64,000 nucleotides of DNA, from contig NC_064034.1 in NCBI RefSeq assembly GCF_932526225.1, forward strand, positions 14,520,887 through 14,584,886, in the 5' to 3' direction. A program made the translations under genes and the position numbers. Source of the DNA: Nematostella vectensis (Eukaryota; Cnidaria; Anthozoa; Actiniaria; Edwardsiidae). The notes below the pieces were generated by a model that saw only the letters and a program-made list of their open reading frames with translations, was not told the origin of the DNA and did no database searches. This document shows, piece by piece, positions 55,668 through 64,000 of the stretch. Position 1 is the first letter of the stretch; the number at the start of each line of letters is the position of its first letter.

Positions 55668-58600
55668 AGCAGGGAAAGCTGCAACCTCTCGACTGTAGGG
55701 GTAGTCCCAGTGATCGGACATCACAACAGCTTGTGGGTGGGGCGCATTCTAAAAAATCATAAGAATTAAGACATCTTGTTTAGTCGTTCGTTGTTTTGTC
55801 TACCACGAGTCTACACATAAATGTATCTGTATTGCTTACGTTGAACACGCTTGCAAATTTTTCCATGGAAAACAGTTAAAAAACAATAGGATACCGCCTA
55901 CCTTTAGAGGGTTATTTTTAGGATCCCATACTCCGTCTTCAATGTTACGAATCTCCTCTCTTATACCTAAGGGTAAATATTGTAATTATAATTGATATTG
56001 AAGTGTGGATATTTTGATTTATTTATTTTCTTTAGAAAAAATTGTCAGCTATGAGAGATTGTGTCTATCGGTATTGGACAAATCACCGAAGTTCGTTTTG
56101 AGAAACTTCTTTAATAATCGAAATAAAAATTGCTTCGGAACATAAATAGATACATCGATGAAAGCTTTATAACATTAAGGCCTTTCGCGGGTAATTGTGT
56201 TTAAAAATTCGCTCAAATCGTAACAATTCCATGGAAATATCGAAAAAAAAATCGAGTGCCAATTTCTAACTTACTCTTCGACATTTCCAAGGAATCGATT
56301 AGGTGGTCCGCTTGTCATGTAAGACATCAAGTTGGACAGACCTCATATACGCACAATGGAATGGTTTGCAACTACAGTTTTTTTCAGTTTTAGTACCAAA
56401 CCCACGTGCATCGCGCCTTGCCGATTAATAATATATATATATATATATTTTTTGAATTTTAAAACTAGAAGCATTGGTGATGATATTCGCCAGAGATCAG
56501 ATCGATTGCATGCTTTGAAGGGGATACTAAACGGGTTTCAATTTGAACGAAGTTTTTAAAACAATTACTCGCGAGAGGCCTTAACAGAGTCGCAGAGTTG
56601 CACTAGAACAGCTCACTTACAGATGAGGGCATCACAAAGTCTGTCCAGCTCCGCTTTGCTCTCACTCTCGGTTGGTTCTATCATCAATGCAGTTGACATG
56701 GGCCACGAGACAGTTGGTGCATGGAAACCTAAATAATCAATGATTTTTTCTATTATGTGGAACAAAATAAAAGGGGGAGAAAGGCAAAGTATTTGCGAGG
56801 GAAATAGGTAAAAGGCGAGTACGTTAGCATTGAACAGGTTTGGGAGGAGTAATCGGGAGGGGTGCTTAGATTCACAACTGCTGACATACCATAATCCTGC
56901 AGCCTCTTGGCGATATCCATGGCTTCTACACCAGTTTTCTTGTAGTCTTTAGCGTCGGGGATGAACTCATGGGCACAGTAACCTGAAAATCGCAAATTTC
57001 AAAAACTCTTATGTGACTTATGTGACCAATAATTCCATTGAATTTCACGTACCATCGCCAACAAACACAGCATAATAATCCTTCAGCCTGGCAGCCATGT
57101 AATAAGCATTGAGAATCGCGACCTCGGTTGCTTTGCGGAGTCCCTTGCCTCCCATAAGCTTGATGTAAGCCCAGGATATGGGCAAGATAGCACTAGAGCC
57201 ATAAGGGGCCCCGGAGATTACTCCGAAAGGCTTGGCGCCAGCAGCGATGGTACTCTGGGGTGGAACGACAGGATGGGAGGGGAGATATGAGATGAGATGC
57301 TTCTTCCTGGAAACAATAAAATAGAATAATCAGAGGTTACATAAGGGGTAAATTTCCGAATATCATTGAGCGCTTTAATAATCCATCGGCAATTGCGCAT
57401 GACAAAATAATTGAATAAAAGACAAAAAAAGCTTCCGCTTTCTTATAAAAGTACCTTGCGGTTCTTATAACACAGCATTAGGAGTCATCAAAAAACAAGA
57501 AAATAATCTAAAAGGAAAAGGGAACAAAAAATCCAACGCGATCTACTCGAACAAACAAAAGCAAAAATATGGGGGTTATGGAGAAGCCTGCTCTTATCTA
57601 ATGCTCTTTTTCTGCCTCCAACTATAATATTTATTTTTTCATCGGTTCATGGAACCTTCAAATATGGTAAAAAGAGGCCCTATTTGAGTAAAAATCGATA
57701 AAGAAGACAAAAGCTCAAAGCACGGTAGTACACGTACACTCCAATAGGTCCCATTCCCGGTCCACCACCTCCATGTGGGATGCAGAACGTCTTGTGCAAG
57801 TTACTGTGCATGACATCAGCGCCATAGTCCGCTGGACGACACAGGCCGACTTGCTCATTCAGATTTGCTCCATCCAAGTATACCTGGCCGCCATGGTAGT
57901 GAACAATGTCGCAGATATCCCTGCAAACAGATTATAAGATAAACGCTGGAAAAATTTAAGGTAAACCTAGACAACATAATGTATAACTTTACCTGATTCC
58001 TGCTTCGAAAATTCCGTTCGTAGATGGATAAGTGACCATGATGCACGCTAACTCGTCACTAAACTTCTCAACCTTAAAAAACATATCAGCATCAGCTTCG
58101 GAACTAATCAATTCGCGGGCTATTTTTCTGTGACCGCCAACAATGGGGGTTGAATACACCTATATTCATGGTGAAGTGTGCAGTTGGTTATGAGATTTTG
58201 AAATATTGACAGACAGTATACTTGGAAATGTTATATCCGACGGCATCGTTAGCCAAAATAATTAATGATTGGCGTTGAGACATATTTAGTCGATACTAAA
58301 AATTTTCTCTTGGTGTGCATTGATAAACACAATCAAACATATTGCAACTCCTATAATGTTACGCTCCGAAGAGAAAATAAAATACATAGCATTGTTTTTT
58401 AGGCAAATCGATAAGTGGGTGTTTTTGTAGACTCATCAATTGGTGCACGTTTTCTGAAAAATTGTTCCGTTAACATGTCTGCACGGGGCTCGAGGACTGA
58501 GCGGTCAGATGAACAAACCTGCTTCATCAAATCCTCCATGTCTATATCTCCACTTTTCCCGACTTTGATCACTTGCACATTAAATCCAGCCATTTGTGCG

Positions 58601-59998
58601 CTTGCAGGATTGGTACCGTGAGCCGAGACTGGGATCAAACACACCTAAACACGAGATCACATTGCTACTTATTAGTCGGTACGCCGCCGTTAATTACTTT
58701 GTATAAGAGATAACATGTGAAATATTGGTATGTCCTCAACAAGAGATGACAATCAGCAGAATGAAACAATTTACTTTTAAGCTATCCTTGTCTGCTCTTA
58801 ACAAATACGATATCATGAAGCATATGGCTTGGGTTTTAAATATGTATTTCTCCTTTCTATTATTGTCAACGTACCCTTCGCCTAACCTTTCTGTGCCCTT
58901 TGTCAAGGTAGCCTATTGTATTACCTTTCTGTAATCCTGTCTATTATTGCTAAGGTACACCTTTTTTTAACTTTCTGTTCCCATGTCAATTATTGTCAAG
59001 GTATCCCTCGCTTTTCTTTTCTGTAATCCTGTCTATTATTGCTAAGGTACACCGTTTTTTAACTTTCTGTTCCCATGTCAATTATTGTCAAGGTATCCAT
59101 CGCTTTTCTTTTCTGTAATCCTGTCTATTATTGCCAAGATACACCTTGTTTTACCTTTCTGTGCTCTTTCTGTCTATTTTTGCCAGGGTATCCCTCGCCT
59201 TACCTTTTCGGTCCATTTTTATCAAGGTACCCCTCTCCTTACCTTTCTGTGCCCATGTCCATTATTTATCAAGGTACACCTTGTTTTACCTTTCTGTGCT
59301 CTTTCTGTCTATTTTTGCCAGGGTATCCCTCGCCTCACCTTTTCGGTCCATTATTATCAAGGTACCCCTCTCCTTACCTTTCTGTGCCCATGTCCATTAT
59401 TTTCAAGGTACACCTTGTTTTACCTTTCTGTGCTCTTTCTGTCTATTTTTGCCAGGGTATCCCTCGCCTTACCTTTTCGGTCCATTATTATCAAGGTACC
59501 CCTCTCCTTACCTTTCTGTGCCCCTGTCCATTATTTTCAAGGTACGCCTTGATAACGCGCAGCCCTGTATACTCTCCCTGGGCACCAGTGAAACATTTAA
59601 ATAAGAACCATTATTCCCCAGAACACTCGATTCTTTCTTTTCTTCAACTTCTTCTAACTTTCCTTTCTTAACTTCTAAACATTCACAGAAAATACATTCA
59701 AGCTCCCAACGTCTCAGCAGTATTGATTCTTGACAGCTAGTAATTTTGAACATGGATGGCGAGGGAACGGCACTGTCTAATTCCTGCAGAATCTACAAAG
59801 AGTCAAAGCATACCTGTTTGGCTGGAAGCAGACGGCGTCAAAGCCTGTGATCTCGCAAAAGTCTTTCTCAAACTCATCATACAGTTGTAAGTATCCCTTT
59901 GCTTGTTGAATTGGAGCATAAGGATGAATGTCCGCAAAGCGAGGCCAAGTAATCGGCATCATCTCCGTTGTACTGTTCAGCTTCATTGTACAAGATCC
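55668..59998 (-). CDS. GLDC: Glycine dehydrogenase (decarboxylating), P-protein, partial and broken
   Basis: Mitochondrial P-protein of the glycine cleavage system: PLP-dependent decarboxylation of glycine with transfer of aminomethyl to the H-protein. Exons on the minus strand: 59,998-59,814; 58,644-58,519; 58,072-57,993; 57,920-57,738; 57,306-57,053; 56,982-56,890; 56,728-56,621; 55,966-55,902; 55,748-55,668. They encode [87 protein letters not shown] (the Lys of HKTF binds PLP), [35 protein letters not shown] and [15 protein letters not shown]. Phases join for exons 2-9. Missing: the N-terminal half; the exon with the SGAQGEYAG-type segment, whose absence leaves exon 1 to 2 out of phase; and the last exon after AAFPA. 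Homology begins abruptly inside an exon at 59,998. Identity is certain; functional state is doubtful. Confidence 0.93.
58860..59560. repeat. Minisatellite in the GLDC intron, about 45-bp units, 135-bp higher-order period
   Basis: Sub-units share TTACCTTTCTGTG... ATTATTATCAAGGTACACC. CAAGGTAC or CAGGGTAT markers at 59,223, 59,270, 59,319, 59,358 and 59,404 give a three-part period of 135 bp (47+49+39). The units lack stops in all three plus frames, so three overlapping long open frames (155-198 codons) arise. These are artefacts. The array occupies the intron where a GLDC exon is missing. Confidence 0.85.
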
Positions 59999-60095
59999 AT
60001 GCATCAAACAACACCATGTTTCGGAAAATCTGAGGCATTTCAGGTATGGTGCATTGAATCAGCCTCCATGGTGCGGGCGACTAGACACTGGGTGA
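59999..60095. other. Junction between GLDC and the GC-rich element
   Basis: GLDC homology stops at about 59,998-60,005. The frame of the big plus-strand protein opens after a TGA at 60,093-60,095. No terminal repeat or target duplication can be assigned in this short segment. Confidence 0.5.
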
Positions 60096-63029
60096 CACAA
60101 GGCATACCCAAACACTCGTCCCGCCGGCTGTGGTACAGGCACAGAGTACCTCGTCTACGTGAGATACGAGCTTCGCCCTCTACCTGAGCAAAATGGGGAG
60201 CCTGGGCCAATTTTTGAGCGAGGGGGGAGTGACGCCTTCGCTAACTGTGTTGTGAGCTATGTTGCCGACTTCTTGAGGAATCGCGGCACCTCGCGCTCCC
60301 TTGGTCTAACCAAGACACGAGGCAAGATTCTCGAGCGATATGACAAGAAGCTGGCCACTACGGGATGCACCAAAGAAGACCTCTTTGAGATGGAAAAGAA
60401 GCTCGAGATAAAGCTGGTAGCCGTGGACGCCCTGGGCAACATTATGTGGGACTCGGGGAAGTACAAGAGGGGGTACGCACACATCCGCATCCCTTGCCAC
60501 AATAACCACGCCTGGGCGGAGCTTCCGACTGAACCACCTGCGATCGCGAGCGTCCACGGCCTAGACTTCGAGGCTGAGAGGGAGCTTCGTTCGTTATGCC
60601 AGGAGAAGGCAGCGCTTCGCGCCACCAGTGCCGCCACAAAAACGCGCGAGGCGAAGGTGCGAGAGGTGCTCATCCGCTTTATAAACAGGGCGATCCCCAG
60701 AAGCACGAGGATCTGGCTGTGTGGGCGTGTTATAGTCACGCACGAAGGCAAACTGTACCGACCGGGACAGGACGGAGCGGCTATCGACAGGGCGTTTACA
60801 GACGAGACTGTACATGATCCTCAATGGCTCCCTGATGATCACCCAGCCTACCAAGAGTACACCGAAGCTACGCACTCGATGGGCGGTGCAATAGGGTATC
60901 GCTTCAAGAAGTGGACCCAAAGAGAGAACATCAGGCCAACGCCTCTTAAATACAGGGACGTCTGGCGAGCGGCGCAGGTTGAGTCCAAAGTGTGGAATAG
61001 CAAGGAAAACTTAGGGGCGCAGCCTCATACGCACATCGACATGCGTGCGGCGTACCTAGGATTGTTGTATAGCGTCGGAAAAAAGGACTCCACCAAGTTC
61101 CCCCACTCCATTGCGCGCCGCCCCGGCGGCGAAGACTCGCAGGGTCAAGATCTCGCTGTCCGTTTCGTAGGCAAGTGCGCTCGCCACGGCGACGAGTCCT
61201 CGATCGTAGTCCGCGACCGTGAAGAAGCCGCGTATCTGACAAACCTCCTTGCGGGCACCGACCACTTACTTAACTTCGAGCATACCGACGGGGCTCATCT
61301 GATCCAATACAAAGACAGTGTCCGGCGTTCACAATGGTACCATATCAGGGCCTTCGTCTTGGCGTACACAAACATAGCGTTGCGACGCATGTTGAGGCGG
61401 ATCCCTCGCGAAGACGTCCTCCGAGTGTGCACAGACGCCATATACGCAAAGGCGGTGCCCAGTGGTGTAAAGCTCGTGGAGCAAAATCCGAGGTATGGAG
61501 AGTGGCGCCACAAGAAGCCTGGGTACGAGTGGCGACCCGAAGCGGCTTGGGGTCCGAAGAAGTCGGGGGGCTTGGCTAGGGGACCAAGCACCGCGCCGAG
61601 TCTGCCGTGCGATCTAGTGGCCGCAACCTCCTCAAAAATGTATCTAGCCGGCCAAGGAGGATCGGGGAAGACCGAGTGGGCGGTGAGCATGTTCCGCGGC
61701 CGCAACGTTGTGGTGTTCACCCCCGAGAACGACCTCGCCCACGACCACCGCAACAACCCGCGCCTCGCGTGCGCGGGGCGCGCTCAAACCTACCACCACT
61801 ACCTCTGCATACCAGCGCAGAAGCCGATAGAGGAGTGGAGACCTTCCGAGCTGGGGCACAAACTCGACCGTCTCGCAGAAGTACTCATCATTGACGAGTG
61901 CTGTGAGGTACAGACTGGGGTGCTACGCGCCATCCTAGGGTATCTCGCCACGCGGCCGTGTCAGGTAGTGTGTTGTGGCGACTATGGGCAGGTCCCGCCC
62001 TGGGGAGATAAAGAGGGGCCTCACGATATGCTCAAGGAGTGGGCACAAGGGAACATCCGCTGGTTCGAGTCCGACTACCGCTGCCTGTGTAAAGACTGCG
62101 GAAAGCCGTACAGTACGTGCGACTGTGGCTCTGCCGCGCCCTCCTCCAGGCTCCACAACATAAAGGGCCGGATCTGGTGTCATCCAGATTCCCAACAGCT
62201 TGAGGTGTTTCGAGAGGAGTGGGATGGGGTGGCGTTCGACGCGGCGATCGAGCAGGCCCACCCAAGCGATATGTGGGTGTGCTCGACCAACAAGATGGGG
62301 GCCCTTGTCCAGCAGCGATTGGTAGAGCACCACAGGGAAAACTACCCCCGATTGCCAGCAACCATCCGCTTTGACCCCGATTCCAGCGTCGCGCACCGTT
62401 ATCGCAAGAAAGGGAGGCTGGTGCCCGTGCCAGGCAAAAGGGGTGAGAAGGTCGACGCGTACAAAGGCACGGTAGTCGAGGTTCCTCTCGGCGCGGTCCT
62501 TAACGGGCTTCCCCTCGGGTGGAAATACGCGGGCTGGGGGACAGTCCACCGGGTGCAGGGCAAGACTATCCAGACTCCAAGACGTTTGTTTATCGTAGAC
62601 CACATCTTAGAGGGCTGGATCACGAATGCTGTATACACCGGCATCTCCCGCGTGCGGCGCGCCGACCAGATAGTCCGCGTGATCCCCCCCGATGATATCC
62701 CCGGTGCCTTGGTTCCCACAGGACTGCAGGCTACGCCCAGTGAAGAGCTCATTATAGCGCGAATAAAGCGATACGCTATAGACGACAGGCAAAAGGGCCG
62801 CACAAAGTACACGGGGCCACACCACGTTCTGACGGTAGACCACGTACTCGGCATGATTGCTGACGCGGAAAAGAAGTGCACGGTCTGTGGCACTCAGCTT
62901 CTGCTTCAGGGGTACGCCAAGAGTCATCCCCAATGCTTCAGTATCGACCGGCTGGACGACAGTCAGGGTCACTACAAGTGGAATGTCAGACCCACGTGCC
63001 TTAGCTGCAATAGAAGGCACAAGCGCTGA
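60096..63029 (+). CDS. PolB-like / SF1 helicase / HNH endonuclease fusion protein
   Basis: The frame is open from 60,096; the first usable start is GTG at 60,159, giving 956 residues, and no ATG precedes it, so the true N-terminus may be lost at the junction. Residues 75-120: an N-terminal region with LEIKLVAVDALGNIMW and HNNHAW. Residues 293-300 (HIDMRAAYL) resemble PolB motif A and 422-429 (RVCTDAIY) motif C, with Ala after the Asp; a clear motif B is not seen, so the polymerase region may be degenerate. Helicase: GQGGSGKT (498-505, Walker A), LIIDE (576-580, Walker B), CGDYGQVPP (606-614, motif III), TVHRVQGKTI (795-804) and VYTGISRVRR (825-834), a Pif1/RecD-like SF1 layout with a CxxC...CxC insert at 642-656. 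HNH: CTVC (907-910), FSIDRLDD and CLSCN (947-951). Intronless, GC-rich, and convergent with the integrase 35 bp downstream. A replication-repair role for a mobile element is inferred. Confidence 0.7.
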   Translation, partial: HKAYPNTRPAGCGTGTEYLVYVRYELRPLPEQNGEPGPIFERGGSDAFANCVVSYVADFLRNRGTSRSLGLTKTRGKILERYDKKLATTGCTKEDLFEMEKKLEIKLVAVDALGNIMWDSGKYKRGYAHIRIPCHNNHAWAELPTEPPAIASVHGLDFEAERELRSLCQEKAALRATSAATKTREAKVREVLIRFINRAIPRSTRIWLCGRVIVTHEGKLYRPGQDGAAIDRAFTDETVHDPQWLPDDHPAYQEYTEATHSMGGAIGYRFKKWTQRENIRPTPLKYRDVWRAAQVESKVWNSKENLGAQPHTHIDMRAAYLGLLYSVGKKDSTKFPHSIARRPGGEDSQGQDLAVRFVGKCARHGDESSIVVRDREEAAYLTNLLAGTDHLLNFEHTDGAHLIQYKDSVRRSQWYHIRAFVLAYTNIALRRMLRRIPREDVLRVCTDAIYAKAVPSGVKLVEQNPRYGEWRHKKPGYEWRPEAAWGPKKSGGLARGPSTAPSLPCDLVAATSSKMYLAGQGGSGKTEWAVSMFRGRNVVVFTPENDLAHDHRNNPRLACAGRAQTYHHYLCIPAQKPIEEWRPSELGHKLDRLAEVLIIDECCEVQTGVLRAILGYLATRPCQVVCCGDYGQVPPWGDKEGPHDMLKEWAQGNIRWFESDYRCLCKDCGKPYSTCDCGSAAPSSRLHNIKGRIWCHPDSQQLEVFREEWDGVAFDAAIEQAHPSDMWVCSTNKMGALVQQRLVEHHRENYPRLPATIRFDPDSSVAHRYRKKGRLVPVPGKRGEKVDAYKGTVVEVPLGAVLNGLPLGWKYAGWGTVHRVQGKTIQTPRRLFIVDHILEGWITNAVYTGISRVRRADQIVRVIPPDDIPGALVPTGLQATPSEELIIARIKRYAIDDRQKGRTKYTGPHHVLTVDHVLGMIADAEKKCTVCGTQLLLQGYAKSHPQCFSIDRLDDSQGHYKWNVRPTCLSCNRRHKR

Positions 63030-63076
63030 TCGCGCTAGCGTGGGGGCTTTTTTGGCCGCTAGCGTCACGCTAGCGT
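63030..63076. terminator. Convergent-gene junction with three CGCTAGCG palindromes
   Basis: CGCTAGCG occurs at 63,033-63,040, 63,057-63,064 and 63,068-63,075. The first two can pair around a loop containing GGGGGCTTTTTT. The segment separates the stop of the plus-strand fusion gene from the stop of the minus-strand integrase. A hairpin plus T-run is a plausible bidirectional transcript end or replication structure. Confidence 0.5.
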
Positions 63077-63988
63077 CGCGCTACGCAACTGCGAACGCGT
63101 GAAGCCGTGCTTAGAGTACGCCGTGTAATACAACACTGGCTGTCCGGGCTCCATGACCCTCTTTAGTATTGGGTATGCCTTGCGTGTCCACCACGGGTCC
63201 GTCGCTCGCCGTCGGCCCTTGTCCTGAAGGTCTTCCTCGTTTACGGCGATGTACACCTCCGTTCCGACCTCTAAGGTGACCTCTAAGGGAGGCTTTTCGG
63301 CTTTGAGAGGCACGCGCCTAAGCTTTATGGCGTCCTTAGGCGCAAAGCCAGTCATGCAAGTCTTCGTTGCGTTCATGTCCGAGATGACGATAGGCAAAGC
63401 AGTAACCCACTCGCGGTTTGTCTTGCCGGATGCAAGATCCTTCGAGTACTGCGCTGTGCCAGCCAGCGATGGAAAGACTCGGCGAAAGCCTGGCTCAGCC
63501 CGTCGGACCTCCACCCCGTGGTCTGTTAGGAGCTTTGTGGTAGCACCCTTGAACTCCGTGCCGTCATCAACCATGAGGACTTTAGGCCATGCGAGAGGTC
63601 CCTCTGCATAGATGCCAGCGAGTTTGCGGGAGACGACGGCCGCGCTCTTAGTCCTCAGTGGGCGGGCGGCTTTATATCGTGAAGCAACGTCAACGACAGT
63701 CAGTTCATACTTGTACCCGCGGTCGGTTGGCAAAAATAGCAGGTCCGACTGGTGGATACGGTTTGGCATCTGCTCCTAAAAGTGGGCGTAGGTAGTCGGA
63801 GGAGAGGGTGTCTTTGTGTAGCCCCCGACGGGCTGCGGGCTTACCCACTTGCGCACTCGGTCTATGGAGGCTGAGCCCTTAGGAAGTTTGGCATGCAGAG
63901 CGGTCACTCCCTGGAAACCACCTCTGGCGTAGTAAATAGGACGAAGGAACGCATCGAGTTCTTCGTCGGACATGCGCTTCGCCGCCAT
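63065..63988 (-). pseudogene. Retroviral-type (rve) integrase, Polinton/Maverick-like, interrupted
   Basis: Read on the minus strand from an ATG at 63,988. The N-terminal part ends in RPIYYARGGFQGVTALHAKL, a zinc-less HTH-like segment typical of cellular/Polinton integrases. An in-frame TAG at 63,778-63,776 interrupts it. Nine bases later the same frame continues with the rve core: QSDLLFL (first Asp), TVVDVASRYKAARPL, VLMVDDGTEF (second Asp). Between about 63,493 and 63,445 the open frame leaves the family pattern while the neighbouring frame carries the expected glutamate-containing motif, so two compensating frameshifts remove the catalytic Glu. Then come NREWVTALP, APKDAIKLRRVP and a C-terminal beta-barrel-like tail with DPWWTRKAYPI and LYYTAYSKHGF, as in Polinton integrases. 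These enzymes insert element DNA by strand transfer. This copy should be inactive unless the breaks are sequence errors. Length without the breaks, about 305 residues, fits the family core. Confidence 0.8.
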
Positions 63989-64000
63989 TACGTGTCGGCA

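Noticed and set aside
59075-59671. Three overlapping plus-strand ORFs of 155-198 codons
   Set aside because: All are products of the stop-free 45-bp minisatellite; the repeats and overlap argue against coding.
60257-62893. Minus-strand ORFs of 150-220 codons opposite the fusion gene
   Set aside because: They are shadows of a GC-rich coding sequence; none shows a family motif, while the plus strand has ordered helicase and HNH motifs.

Overview
The window looks like AT-rich, repeat-laden nuclear DNA of a metazoan, most likely an anthozoan cnidarian. That placement is an inference. It rests on small exons with GT-AG introns, a CR1-like LINE, a tRNA-derived SINE, Penelope-like remnants, many short inverted-repeat elements, a long satellite, and protein families common in sea anemones and corals. 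There is one 200-base assembly gap (53,999-54,198).

Layout: 0-3.4 kb holds a possible minus-strand terminal exon and a decayed GT31 (beta-1,3-galactosyltransferase-like) pseudogene. From 3.9 to 13.4 kb a plus-strand gene for a type II membrane HtrL/YibB-domain protein is assembled from four exons. Its roughly 8 kb intron contains a BEN-domain-like minus-strand fragment, a SINE and one copy of a roughly 2.4 kb dispersed repeat. From 13.7 to 16.4 kb lie a 117-bp tandem array and a 128-bp triplicate carrying CACGTG and TGACGTCA palindromes. From 17.2 to 29.6 kb are three more copies of the 2.4 kb repeat, one split by a 3.8 kb CR1-like LINE, plus a TTA microsatellite and a probable LTR. From 29.8 to 30.3 kb is a palindromic array of a roughly 18-bp word. 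From 32.4 to 45.0 kb is a satellite of 113 units (112 or 107 bp) with an 891-bp higher-order period.

From 46.0 to 52.3 kb a 16-exon minus-strand gene can be assembled by splice-site and phase continuity. It has a ubiquitin-like-looking N-terminus, a series of duplicated small exons, and no visible last exon. From 52.3 to 55.6 kb are small inverted-repeat elements, a terminal exon of an unknown gene and the gap. From 55.7 to 60.0 kb is the C-terminal half of a glycine decarboxylase (GLDC) gene on the minus strand. It lacks one internal exon and its last exon, and it breaks off in the middle of an exon near 60,000.

From about 60.1 kb to the end the DNA changes character: GC-rich, intronless, dense coding. 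It carries a 956-residue plus-strand protein that combines a PolB-like region, an SF1 (Pif1/RecD-type) helicase and an HNH endonuclease. Facing it is a minus-strand retroviral-type (rve) integrase of Polinton/Maverick style, broken by an amber stop and a pair of compensating frameshifts. This is the most unusual part of the window: an integrated, self-replicating-element-like block that abuts, and perhaps truncates, GLDC. It continues beyond 64,000.
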